This document shows positions 1 to 8,997 of a DNA stretch of 61,027 nt, piece by piece. The stretch's first letter is position 1; every line of letters starts with the position of its first letter. The translations under genes and the position numbers were made by a program. The DNA is from Sphingomonas colocasiae (GTDB taxonomy: Bacteria; Pseudomonadota; Alphaproteobacteria; Sphingomonadales; Sphingomonadaceae): assembly GCF_019880585.1 (NCBI RefSeq), contig NZ_JAINVV010000017.1:1-61027 (forward strand), read 5' to 3'. A model generated the notes under the pieces. It saw only the letters and a list, made by a program, of their open reading frames with translations. It had not been told where the DNA came from and searched no databases.

Positions 1-889
1 CCACCGTCGCCCTCTCCTATTCGGTCACCGATGCCGACGGCTCGGTCGCCGCCGTTCCCGGCACGCTCACCATCACCTTCGACGACGACGCGCCGACAGC
101 GACGAACGAGCCCGCGGGCTCGCTGGCAGAAGGCACGACGCTGCCCGGCAGCTTCGACTTCGCGCCGGGCGCCGATGGCGCCACCGTCACCGCGATCAAC
201 GGCACCGCGCTGGTCTTCCAGCCCGACGGCTACAGCCAGTCGATCGATGTCGGCGACGCCGCGATCCGCGTGAAGGCGGACGGCAGCTACATCGTCACCG
301 CCGATCCGGCGGTCGTCGGGGTCGGTTCCGCATCCGGCACCTTCACCGTCACCGATGGCGACGGCGACACCGCCACCGCGAACTTCAGCTTCTCGATCAC
401 CGACGCCAATGTGCCCACCGCCGGCGCCAGCGCAGCCTCGGTCGATGATGACGGCCTCGGCGGCAATGCCGCCAGCACGATCGGTGACCTCGACGCCAAT
501 AGCGGCGATGCCGATGGCCCGGCTTCGAGCGAAGCCAGCTTCTCCGGCATATTGACGCATAATTTCGGCGGCGATGGCGCGGGCACGATCAGCTTCGCAT
601 CGCTCCATGGCACCGGCGGCACCGTCGGACAGGAAGCCGTCACCTATAGCTGGAACGCCGGCACCAACACGCTGACCGCAACCGGTTCGCGTGGCGCGCT
701 CTTCTCGGTCCACGTCACCAATCCGGCGACCGGCGCCTACACCGTCACGCTCCTCGACAATGTCCTGCAGGCGCAGGGCCCGAACAACGAGAATGACGCC
801 ACCGTCGCCCTCTCCTATTCGGTCACCGACACCGACGGCTCGGTCGCCGCCGTTCCCGGCACGCTCACCATCACCTTCGATGACGACGC
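1..889 (+). repeat. Near-identical DNA repeat inside adhesin gene (1-91 and 799-889)
   Basis: Bases 1-91 and 799-889 differ at only three positions, in the same reading frame and 798 bp (266 codons) apart. The repeated segment encodes the S-V-T-D-(A/T)-D-G-S to F-D-D-D-A-P domain junction. The near identity at DNA level suggests recent duplication or gene conversion between tandem domains, which probably continue upstream of the window. Confidence 0.85.
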
Positions 890-3800
890 GCCAACGCTCA
901 CCGTGTCCGACACGCCGACGACCGCGATCGAAGGCGGCCCCGCCGTCAACGGCAACTGGTCGCTCGCGCCGGGCGCGGACGGCGTCGCGTCGCTGGCGGT
1001 GACGTTCGGCGCGGCATCGGGCACGCTGACGCTGCCCGCGGGCGCCAATGTCGTGCTCGTCCAGCCGACCGGCACGCTCACCGTGCGCGCCGACGGCACC
1101 TTCTCGTTCCTCGCCGCGACCGGACAGGACAACGACCTGTCTCCGCAGGCGACCTTCACCCTGACCGCGACCGATGGCGACGGCGATACCAGCGCAGACA
1201 GCCTGACCATCGCCATTCAGGACGGCACGCCCGCAGGCAACGCGGCGCCGGTGACGCTGCTGGTCGACGAGGCGGCATTGTCGTTCGGATCCAATTCGGG
1301 TTCGACCGCCGAGATCGACAACGCGCCCGCGCTCAGCTTCACCGCTGGTTCGGATGCGCTGACAACGTTCCGCTTCTCGACCGATCTCAGCAATCTCGTC
1401 GCCAATCTCGACGGCGCGGGCACCGACCTGTTCTGGACGCGCTCGGGCGACGGCCAGACCATCATCGGATCGCTGACTTCAGGGGGACCGGCCGCGATCA
1501 CGCTGAGCCTTTCGGCGCCAGCGAGCATCGCGGCCGGCGCGACCGGAAACGTGACCGTGACGGTCACGCTGGCGGACAATTTGCCGCACCAGCTCGCGCT
1601 GGCGGCGCAGACGCAGAGCATCGGCCACGCCATTGTCGAAGCCCTCGACAATGACGGGGACACCGCCACCGGCCAGGTGTTTGTCGACGTCAAGGATGAT
1701 GTGCCGACCGCGATCGCGGACACCGACAGCGTCACCGAGGATGGCCCGACAACCGCCACCGGCAATGTGATCACGGCGATCGATGTCCTGGTGTCGCCCG
1801 ACGCCAATGTCACCGACGGGACGGCCGACATACAGGGCGCCGACGGCGTCACCGTCACCGGCGTGGCGGCGGGCACGCCGGCCAGCGCATCGGGCAATGT
1901 CGGGATCGGCGTGGCGGGCACATATGGCACGCTGACGCTGAACGCCAATGGCAGCTATGGCTATGTCCTCAACAATGCCAGCCCGTTGGTGCAAGGGCTC
2001 GATACCGGCGAGAGCGTCACCGACACCTTCACCTATACGATCACCGATGGCGATGGAGACGTCTCGACGACGACGCTCACGGTGACCGTCAACGGTGCGA
2101 ACGATGCGCCGGTGACGCTCAACAGCCATACATGGATGTCGAGCGATCCCGCGCAGCAGACGGCTTCGACGCCAACCTATGCGAACGGCTATCCGATCGA
2201 CGTGCAGATTCCGACCGATGTGGATGTCGAGAATCTGATCGTCACCTCCACCAATGCGCCCGTGGGCGTCTTCTACTTCGATGGCGCGAACTATATTCCG
2301 CTCGCGGCCAATACGGTCCTCTACAATCCGAATCTCGGCATCAACCTGCTCGACGATCTGGTCTATCGCCCGACCGCGACCGCCAACGACGTCGTGACGG
2401 TGCCGCTGAATCTGAGCGTCACCGACGGCACCGCCACGGTCAATCAGGTGGTGACGATCCATGAAGTCGCGCCGACGCGGCTGCCGGGGCAGAACGTCCA
2501 GATCGGCAGCGACGCCGGCAGCCCGCTGACATCCGGCAACGATGTGACCAACAGTTTCGCGCTCAACGCCGATTTCGCGGCTGGCCTGGCGGGCAATGCC
2601 GGCATCGCCGTGATCAATGTCTTCACGGACTTCCAGCAGCAACCCAACGCGGTGCCGATCCCCTCGGGCGAACGGGATCCGACCACCTTCGGCGCGAACA
2701 ATGCCGGCAGCCACCGTGAGCAGGAGGTGCAGGTCGAACTTCGCATCGGATCCAATCGCTTCGTGATCGTGGAGGACGACCTCACCGCCGGAACCTTCGA
2801 GCAGAGCTGGTTCTACGACAGTGCGACGGGGCTTATGCGAGCGACCGTCAGCTACAACAATGTCTATCTGCTCGATGGATCGGGCAATGCCACGGCGACG
2901 ACGCTGGCGCAGTTCCTGACGGCAAACCCCGCGCAGGCCGGCGATACCTGGACCGTCAGCTATTTCGACAATGACGGCGGCAATTATCAGGCGCGCCTGG
3001 CGCGGTTCGAATTCTCGTACAATGATGCAGGCAATCCGGCGATCAATGTCCAGGGCGATACGACGCTTCCGGACCTGATCTACGGCACGTCGGGCAACGA
3101 CACGCTCGCTGGCAATGGCGGCAACGACACCATCATCGGGCGGGGCGGCAACGACCAGATCAGCGGCGGCGACGGCAATGATCTGCTGAACGGCAATGAC
3201 GGCGACGACGTCATCAACGGCAATGCCGGCGACGACACGCTGAACGGCGGGCCGGGGACCGATACGCTGGATGGCGGAACGGGCACCAACATCGTCGTGC
3301 CGCCGATCGTGCTCGACCTTGATGGCGACGGGGTGGAACTCGTTTCCCGCGATGCGGGAGTCATGTTCGACTATGATGGCGACGGCAATGCCGAAGCGAC
3401 AGCCTGGGCAGGGCCCGACGACGGCTTCCTTGTCTATGACAGCAACGGCGATCGTCTGGTCACCAACGGTTCCGAACTCGTCCTGACCAGCCACGCCGCA
3501 GGGGCGACCACCGATCTCGAAGCGCTGGCGATCGCGTTCGACACCAATCATGATGGCGTGCTTTCCGCCGCCGACGCCGATTTCGGCAAGTTCGGCGTGT
3601 GGCAGGACGCCAATGGCAACGGCATCACCGATGCGGGCGAATTCCGCACATTGTCCGAAGCCGGAATCGTCAGCCTGTCGCTGACGTCCGACGGCAATGC
3701 CCGCACTGCCGCGAACGGCGACGCCGTCGTTTACGGCGAAACCCAATATGTCCGGAGTGACGGCAGCACCGGCATCGCGGCCGATGCGGCGTTCGCGACG

Positions 3801-4535
3801 GGCGGATCGAACAGGGAAGACCAGAAAGCTGCGAGCGCCTTCGCGAACCCCGGCTTCGGCCAGGCGCTCGTAGCCGCCGGGCTTGTGGCGGCACAGGCGG
3901 CTAACGCCACCCCACCGACACCGCCACAGCCCGGCACCGATATGGTTGGCGATGATGGCGCGGCGGGTGCGGATGCGCCGGCCCGGCCCGACGCCACCGC
4001 ATCGGACGCGCCGCGCGGCGACACGTTCGAGATCGCGGCGGACGACCATCACACGGCAACGCCAGCAGCTTCGACCCGGACGACGCATAGCAGCGAAACG
4101 GACGGCCAGGGGCATGACGGCGGCCTGCGGAATGACGGCGCGACCGCTCGCGCCGACGACGCCCCGGCGGGCGACACGGCACAGGATGGCGCCGACGCGC
4201 CAACCCCCGCGCCGGTGTTCGTCGACATGGCGCCGATGCCCGCGATCGCGGCGGCCGCACTCGCGGCGGCGGCGGCACATGGCGATGCCCCGCAGCCCGC
4301 ACTCGGCGAGATCGTCGCCGATGCGCTGACGGGCGGATCGGGTCCGGACATCGATGCCCTGCTCGCGAACCTGCCGGGCAACGCCGATGGCGGATCCAAC
4401 GTCGTCGCGCTGTTCGGCGGGCCGGCGGCCGAACTCGCCATGGCGGGCTGGGCAAACGCCAATCCGCATACCGATCCGGTGGCCGCGGCGCACGAGGCGG
4501 CGATGGCCGTCACGCACGCCGTGGCCGCGCATTGA
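1..4535 (+). CDS. Giant RTX/Ig-like repeat adhesin, 5' end outside window
   Basis: The reading frame is open from base 3, so at least 1,510 residues of a larger protein are present and the start is missing. It consists of repeated Ig-like/VCBS-type beta domains with recurring S-V-T-D-x-D-G-S and F-D-D-D-A-P-T boundaries. A glycine/aspartate nonapeptide RTX block (about 3085-3290, GGNDTIIG-type units) follows, then several DxDxDG calcium loops (about 3310-3660), and finally an Ala/Asp/Pro-rich tail of roughly 250 residues. Such proteins are type I secretion substrates that sit on the cell surface and mediate biofilm adhesion (LapA/BapA type). The genes immediately downstream encode the matching export machinery. 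The long tail after the RTX block is unusual, because the secretion signal normally follows RTX closely. The N-terminal retention module and any LapG cleavage site would lie upstream and cannot be checked. Confidence 0.85.
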   Translation, partial: TVALSYSVTDADGSVAAVPGTLTITFDDDAPTATNEPAGSLAEGTTLPGSFDFAPGADGATVTAINGTALVFQPDGYSQSIDVGDAAIRVKADGSYIVTADPAVVGVGSASGTFTVTDGDGDTATANFSFSITDANVPTAGASAASVDDDGLGGNAASTIGDLDANSGDADGPASSEASFSGILTHNFGGDGAGTISFASLHGTGGTVGQEAVTYSWNAGTNTLTATGSRGALFSVHVTNPATGAYTVTLLDNVLQAQGPNNENDATVALSYSVTDTDGSVAAVPGTLTITFDDDAPTLTVSDTPTTAIEGGPAVNGNWSLAPGADGVASLAVTFGAASGTLTLPAGANVVLVQPTGTLTVRADGTFSFLAATGQDNDLSPQATFTLTATDGDGDTSADSLTIAIQDGTPAGNAAPVTLLVDEAALSFGSNSGSTAEIDNAPALSFTAGSDALTTFRFSTDLSNLVANLDGAGTDLFWTRSGDGQTIIGSLTSGGPAAITLSLSAPASIAAGATGNVTVTVTLADNLPHQLALAAQTQSIGHAIVEALDNDGDTATGQVFVDVKDDVPTAIADTDSVTEDGPTTATGNVITAIDVLVSPDANVTDGTADIQGADGVTVTGVAAGTPASASGNVGIGVAGTYGTLTLNANGSYGYVLNNASPLVQGLDTGESVTDTFTYTITDGDGDVSTTTLTVTVNGANDAPVTLNSHTWMSSDPAQQTASTPTYANGYPIDVQIPTDVDVENLIVTSTNAPVGVFYFDGANYIPLAANTVLYNPNLGINLLDDLVYRPTATANDVVTVPLNLSVTDGTATVNQVVTIHEVAPTRLPGQNVQIGSDAGSPLTSGNDVTNSFALNADFAAGLAGNAGIAVINVFTDFQQQPNAVPIPSGERDPTTFGANNAGSHREQEVQVELRIGSNRFVIVEDDLTAGTFEQSWFYDSATGLMRATVSYNNVYLLDGSGNATATTLAQFLTANPAQAGDTWTVSYFDNDGGNYQARLARFEFSYNDAGNPAINVQGDTTLPDLIYGTSGNDTLAGNGGNDTIIGRGGNDQISGGDGNDLLNGNDGDDVINGNAGDDTLNGGPGTDTLDGGTGTNIVVPPIVLDLDGDGVELVSRDAGVMFDYDGDGNAEATAWAGPDDGFLVYDSNGDRLVTNGSELVLTSHAAGATTDLEALAIAFDTNHDGVLSAADADFGKFGVWQDANGNGITDAGEFRTLSEAGIVSLSLTSDGNARTAANGDAVVYGETQYVRSDGSTGIAADAAFATGGSNREDQKAASAFANPGFGQALVAAGLVAAQAANATPPTPPQPGTDMVGDDGAAGADAPARPDATASDAPRGDTFEIAADDHHTATPAASTRTTHSSETDGQGHDGGLRNDGATARADDAPAGDTAQDGADAPTPAPVFVDMAPMPAIAAAALAAAAAHGDAPQPALGEIVADALTGGSGPDIDALLANLPGNADGGSNVVALFGGPAAELAMAGWANANPHTDPVAAAHEAAMAVTHAVAAH

Positions 4536-4549
4536 GGAAACAAGAAGCG

Positions 4550-5290
4550 ATGGGGGACGGGATGATGATGAAATCAGCTCTCGGCGCGGCCGCATTGGGC
4601 ACCGCGATGATGATGGTGACGACAAGCGCGCACGCGCAGGCGAGCCCGCGCTCGCCCCTGCTGGATCTGCCACAGTCGCAACTGCGCGGCGAACTGGAGA
4701 CGCGTTACCAGAGCGCGCTCGCGGCGACGCTCGCGCTCGACGTCAAGCGATCGGAGGATGTCCGCTATATCTGGGCGTCCGAGGCCAAGGTCCAGTGCGG
4801 GATCGCGATCGGCTATCTCAAGACGCGCACGGTGGATGCGGACAGCATCAACAAATGCGATGCCTTCACCGCGCGGCTCAGCCAGGTGCCGCCGCCGCCC
4901 GCCCCGCCCTTGCCGCCGCCGCAGCCGCCCGAGCCAGCCTGCTCGGTGCCGCCCGTGGTTTCGGTCTTCTTCGACTGGAATGTCGACGTGCCGCCGGCCG
5001 ATGCGCGCTCCACGCTCGAACAGGTGGTGCAGAGCCGGGCGATGTGCGGCTGGCGCCGGATCGAAGTGATCGGCCACACCGATCGCTCCGGCACCGACGG
5101 CTATAATCTCGGCCTGTCGAACCGCCGCGCGAACAATGTCGCGGCGCTGCTCGAGGCCGCCGGCGTGCCGCGCGGCGAGCTGGCGATCACCGGCCGCGGC
5201 GAATCCCAACTGAAGGTCGAGACGCTCGACGGCGTCCGCGAACCGATGAACCGCCGTGTCGAGATCGTCACGGTCGGATCGGGTCAATAG
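4550..5290 (+). CDS. OmpA-domain protein of adhesin secretion locus
   Basis: A 246-residue protein with an N-terminal export signal (MMMKS, then an alanine/methionine-rich hydrophobic stretch ending AHA-Q). A proline-rich linker of PPPPAPP type lies near residues 115-135, and a C-terminal OmpA/MotB peptidoglycan-binding domain carries the G-H-T-D-R-S-G and S-N-R-R-A motifs. It should tether to peptidoglycan in the periplasm. It starts 14 bp after the adhesin stop and 14 bp before the TolC-type gene, so it is part of the same operon. An OmpA-domain gene also sits in the Shewanella bpfA adhesin operon, supporting a role in adhesin export or anchoring. ATG 4550 was chosen for its GAGGAAA ribosome site; ATGs at 4562-4568 are alternatives. 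Confidence 0.8.
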   Translation: MGDGMMMKSALGAAALGTAMMMVTTSAHAQASPRSPLLDLPQSQLRGELETRYQSALAATLALDVKRSEDVRYIWASEAKVQCGIAIGYLKTRTVDADSINKCDAFTARLSQVPPPPAPPLPPPQPPEPACSVPPVVSVFFDWNVDVPPADARSTLEQVVQSRAMCGWRRIEVIGHTDRSGTDGYNLGLSNRRANNVAALLEAAGVPRGELAITGRGESQLKVETLDGVREPMNRRVEIVTVGSGQ

Positions 5291-5304
5291 AGGGGGGTGG
5301 TGTC

Positions 5305-6705
5305 ATGACTGCAAGCAGCAAGAGGAAATGGCTTCTCGCTTTTCCCGGCGCGTTCATGCTGAGCGTGGCGGGCTTGGCGCCGGCACAGGAGATCGACCTG
5401 AAATCGGCGATCCAGGCCGCGCTGGAGAATAATCCGGAGGTCAATCAGGCCGCGCAGAACAAGGAAGCGATCGAGTTCGAGCGCAAACAGGCGCAGGGGC
5501 TGTTCCTGCCGCGTATCAGCGTGGAGGGGTCCGCCGGGATCCGCCGCCTCGAAAACGCGACCCGGCGCGCGCTCAACATCGCCGACCAGACGCTCTACCC
5601 ACTGGAAGCCAATGCGCTGGCCGAACAGGTCGTGTTCGATTCCGGTGGCCGCAGCGCCGAGCTGAAGCGCCAGGCCGCGCGCACCGACGGCGCCGCGCTG
5701 CGGGTGGAGGAGCGCTCGGAATTCGTCGCGCTCAACGTCGCCCGGCAATATCTCGATTATCTTCTCCAGGAACGCATCGTCGCCGCATCCGACGACAATG
5801 TGACTTTCCATCAGAAACTGGTCGGCGATCTGCGCGAGGGTGTCGCCAAGGGATCGATCAGCATCGCCGATCAGCAACAGGCGGAGGAACGCTTTCAGGC
5901 CGCCAAGGTCCGCCGGACCGAGGCGCAGGAGGATCTGGCGAACGCCGCCATATCGTTCCGCACGCTGACCGGGCTCACGCTCACCCAGGCATCCATGCCC
6001 GCGTCGCCGCGCCCGAAGGTGCCGCCGACGCTGGCCGAGGCGGTGGAGCAGGCGCGCGAGCGCAACCCGCGCGTGCGCGAGGCGATGGCCGATATCGACG
6101 CCGCCTATGCGATGGTCGACAAGGCGGGCGCCGATCTGGGGCCGACCGTCTCGCTCGAAGGGCGTGGACGCATCGGCGAGGATATCGACGGCTTCCGCGG
6201 CAGCACCAACGATCTTCAGGGCCGCGTCGTGCTGCGCTGGAACCTGTTCGACGGCGGCATCAACCGCGCGAAGAAGCAGGAGATGGTCCGCCGTGCGAGC
6301 GAGGCGCGTTTCCGCATGCATCAGCTTTCGCGCGAAGCGGAAGAGGATGTCCGCCGCGCCTGGAACCGCTGGACGAGCCAGGAACAGCTCTTCGCCGATC
6401 TGCAGCAGCAAAGCCGGGTCGCCGACGATCTGCTGCTCTCCTATCGCGAGCAGTTCAATGTCGGCCGCCGCTCGCTGCTCGACGTGCTCGATTCGCAGAA
6501 CACGCGCTACAACGTCCAGGTTCGCGCCGAGACCGCGCGCTTCTCGCAGATGTTCGGGCTCTATCAGGTGCTGGCCGCGACCAATCAGTTGCTGACGGCG
6601 ATGGAGGTGGCGGCGCCGAGCGCGGCCAAGACCTATGCCCGTGAGCGCTTCAACGTGAAGGCGACCGCGCCGGCGGAGCTCATGGAAAGGCGGTATCCCG
6701 ACTGA
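5305..6705 (+). CDS. TolC-family outer-membrane channel of type I secretion
   Basis: A 466-residue protein with a signal peptide (KRKWLLAF... cleaved near AQ-EIDL). It is followed by two tandem TolC/OEP coiled-coil repeats; glutamine- and arginine-rich helices and the phrases RWNLFDGG and GRRSLLDVLDSQN are characteristic of the family. It forms the outer-membrane duct of a type I secretion system (LapE/AggA type) and would pair with the ABC exporter and HlyD adaptor encoded next. The start ATG at 5305 follows a G-rich ribosome site. A 141-bp gap with a palindromic repeat separates it from the ABC gene, so the exporter may be partly separately transcribed. Confidence 0.9.
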   Translation: MTASSKRKWLLAFPGAFMLSVAGLAPAQEIDLKSAIQAALENNPEVNQAAQNKEAIEFERKQAQGLFLPRISVEGSAGIRRLENATRRALNIADQTLYPLEANALAEQVVFDSGGRSAELKRQAARTDGAALRVEERSEFVALNVARQYLDYLLQERIVAASDDNVTFHQKLVGDLREGVAKGSISIADQQQAEERFQAAKVRRTEAQEDLANAAISFRTLTGLTLTQASMPASPRPKVPPTLAEAVEQARERNPRVREAMADIDAAYAMVDKAGADLGPTVSLEGRGRIGEDIDGFRGSTNDLQGRVVLRWNLFDGGINRAKKQEMVRRASEARFRMHQLSREAEEDVRRAWNRWTSQEQLFADLQQQSRVADDLLLSYREQFNVGRRSLLDVLDSQNTRYNVQVRAETARFSQMFGLYQVLAATNQLLTAMEVAAPSAAKTYARERFNVKATAPAELMERRYPD

Positions 6706-6708
6706 CTT

Positions 6709-6770
6709 AGAGCATCGTGCGGAAAAGTGGGAACCGGTTTTCCGCGAAAACGATGCGATCACAAATAGCT
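6709..6770. repeat. Dispersed palindromic repeat, copy A
   Basis: A 62-bp element with two nested inverted repeats: GCATCGT (6712-6718) with ACGATGC (6750-6756), and GCGGAAAA (6719-6726) with TTTTCCGC (6738-6745). A near-identical copy in the opposite orientation lies at 12526-12587 and a decayed relative at 14121-14170. Similar palindromes are common between genes in Alphaproteobacteria. It sits in the gap between the TolC-type and ABC genes. Confidence 0.85.
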
Positions 6771-6846
6771 GGAACAGGCCGCGCGATTCGGATTTCGCGC
6801 AGCCAGTTCCAGGGGTTCGTCGAGACACAGTGGTGGGAGTGTCGAG

Positions 6847-8997
6847 GTGAGTTTGTCAGGTTGGTATGAAGAGGCCGTCCGGCCCGATGGGCAGGACGAT
6901 GTCCTGACGTGCATCGAGCATGTCGCGCGCCGGTTCGACCGGTCGGCGTCGCCCGTCGCCGTGAAGGCGGGGCTGGCGCTCGACGAGTCGGGCCGGTTCC
7001 CCTTCCATCAGATCGAGCCCGCGCTCGATCGGTTCGGTCTTTCCGGGGAAAGGCTGCACGGTGGCCCCGCGCGATGGCGCGCGGCGGATCTGCCCGCGAT
7101 CGTCCGGCTGGCCAATGGCCGCGCGGCGGTGCTGCTCGACGCCAATGACGGGCAGTTCGAGATCCAGCTTCCGGGCCGCGACGCCTCCTTCTGGATCGAC
7201 AGCGCCGAACTCCAGCGCTTCTACGACGGCGCCGCGATCGCGGTGACCGCCGATCCGACGCGCGAACGCGCCGATGAACGGCCGTGGGACCGGCTGAAGC
7301 GCACCCACTGGTTCTGGAGCGAGGTGTGGAAGGTCCGCCGTTCCTTCGGCTTCGTCGCGCTGGCGGCGGTGCTCATCAACCTGCTCGGCTTCGCGCTGCC
7401 GCTGTTCACGATGAACGTCTATGACCGCGTCATTCCCAATCGCGCGGCCGCGAGCCTCTGGGTGCTCGCGCTGGGCGTGCTCATCGCCTTCCTCCTTGAA
7501 TTCTCGCTGCGGCTCGCACGCGCACGGCTGATCGACGAGACGGGCCGGGACCTCGATTCCAGGCTGTCGCAAAAGCTGTTCGAAAAGGTGATGAACATCC
7601 CGCTGGCCGCCAAACAGGGCAGCACGGGCGCGTTCGCGCGGCGCGTTTCCGAATATGAGATGGTTCGCGAATTCTTCGCCTCGACCACCGTCGTGCTCGC
7701 GATCGACGTCGTCTTCCTGTTCCTGTTCGTCGCGCTGATGGCGGTGCTCGCCGGCTGGCTGGCGCTGGTGCCGGTCGTCGCCATCGCCGTGATGGCCTTT
7801 GCCGGGCTCACGCTGCAAAAGGCGATGGCGACTGCGGCGGTCGAGGCGCAGGCGGATTCGAGCCTCCAGCATTCGGTGCTGATCGAATCGATCGGCGGCA
7901 TGGAAACGCTCAAATCCTGCCGCGCCGAGGGCCGTATGCTCGGCCGCTGGAAGCGCTATGCCGATATGAGCGCCGCCACCCAGGAACGGCTGCGCCGGCT
8001 GACCGCGATGGGCGTCAATCTGGCGGCGCTGTGCCAGCAGGCGACGAGCATCAGCCTGGTGATCGGCGGCTTCTACATGTTCAACGCCGGATCGATCTCG
8101 ATGGGCGCGATCATCGCGATCGTGATGCTCGCCGGCCGCTCGCTCTCGCCCGTCGGCCAGCTCGCCTATCTGATGACGCGCGCGCGCCAGGCGATGGTGA
8201 CGCTCGACAGCCTGCAGACGATGATGGGCTTCGACGACGAACGCGATCAGGGCAGCCGATCGGTGGTGCCGCAGATCCGCGATGGCGTGATCGCGCTCGA
8301 ACATCTCGAATTCTCCTATCCGAACAGCAGCACGCCGTCACTGAGCGGGCTTTCGATCACGATCCGGCCGGGCGAACGCATCGGCGTGATCGGGCGGGTG
8401 GCATCGGGGAAATCCACGTTCGGGCGGCTGCTATGCGGCCTCTATCGCCCGAGCGGCGGCCATTATCTCATCGACGGGCTCGACAGCCGGCAGCATCATC
8501 CGCACGAGATCCGCTCCGCATTCCGCTATGTCGGGCAGGACGCGGAACTGTTCAGCGGCACGATCCGTGACAATCTCGCCCTCGGCTCCACCCTCACCAA
8601 TGACGATGCGCTGGTCGAGGCGCTTCGCAAATCGGGCGCGGGCAGCTTCCTCGCCCGTGATGCGGCGGGCTTCGATCTTCACGTCGGCGAGCGCGGCAGC
8701 CGCCTTTCCGGCGGGCAACGCAGCTTCCTTGTGCTGGCGCGCGCGCTGGTCGAACCATGCCGATTGCTCTTCCTCGACGAGCCGACGGGGGCGATGGATA
8801 CCCAGACCGAACGGCTCTTCATCGAACATCTGGCGAAGGCGCTGACGCCCGACCAGACGCTGGTGGTGTCGACGCATCGCAACGCCATGCTCGCCATCAT
8901 CGACCGGCTGATCGTGATCGATCAGGGACGCATCGTCGCGGACGGCCCACGCGACACCGTGCTCGGAACCCTTGCCGCCGCGGGAGAAAAGCAATGA
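6847..8997 (+). CDS. LapB-like type I secretion ABC exporter (permease/ATPase)
   Basis: A 716-residue fusion ABC exporter. Residues about 10-130 form a C39-peptidase-like domain lacking the catalytic cysteine, the form used to dock RTX substrates rather than cleave them. Residues about 150-440 are the membrane domain. The C-terminal ATPase shows Walker A GRVASGKST, signature LSGGQ, Walker B LLFLDEPT and the switch histidine in VVSTHR. The family (TIGR03375-type, LapB/LssB) powers export of giant adhesins through the TolC channel. Translation starts at GTG 6847. It overlaps the next gene by ATGA, indicating coupling. The Walker A has RVASGKS where RIGSGKS is usual, a mild variation that keeps the key lysine. 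Confidence 0.92.
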   Translation: MSLSGWYEEAVRPDGQDDVLTCIEHVARRFDRSASPVAVKAGLALDESGRFPFHQIEPALDRFGLSGERLHGGPARWRAADLPAIVRLANGRAAVLLDANDGQFEIQLPGRDASFWIDSAELQRFYDGAAIAVTADPTRERADERPWDRLKRTHWFWSEVWKVRRSFGFVALAAVLINLLGFALPLFTMNVYDRVIPNRAAASLWVLALGVLIAFLLEFSLRLARARLIDETGRDLDSRLSQKLFEKVMNIPLAAKQGSTGAFARRVSEYEMVREFFASTTVVLAIDVVFLFLFVALMAVLAGWLALVPVVAIAVMAFAGLTLQKAMATAAVEAQADSSLQHSVLIESIGGMETLKSCRAEGRMLGRWKRYADMSAATQERLRRLTAMGVNLAALCQQATSISLVIGGFYMFNAGSISMGAIIAIVMLAGRSLSPVGQLAYLMTRARQAMVTLDSLQTMMGFDDERDQGSRSVVPQIRDGVIALEHLEFSYPNSSTPSLSGLSITIRPGERIGVIGRVASGKSTFGRLLCGLYRPSGGHYLIDGLDSRQHHPHEIRSAFRYVGQDAELFSGTIRDNLALGSTLTNDDALVEALRKSGAGSFLARDAAGFDLHVGERGSRLSGGQRSFLVLARALVEPCRLLFLDEPTGAMDTQTERLFIEHLAKALTPDQTLVVSTHRNAMLAIIDRLIVIDQGRIVADGPRDTVLGTLAAAGEKQ

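Noticed and set aside
3085-3290. Short regular repeats that could suggest a CRISPR or minisatellite
   Set aside because: The periodicity is 27 bp in frame and encodes RTX nonapeptides; there are no spacer-repeat units.
1479-4673. 1,064-codon open frame on the minus strand opposite the adhesin
   Set aside because: Arg/His-rich composition with no domains; it is an antisense by-product of a GC-rich repeat gene that is clearly coding on the plus strand.
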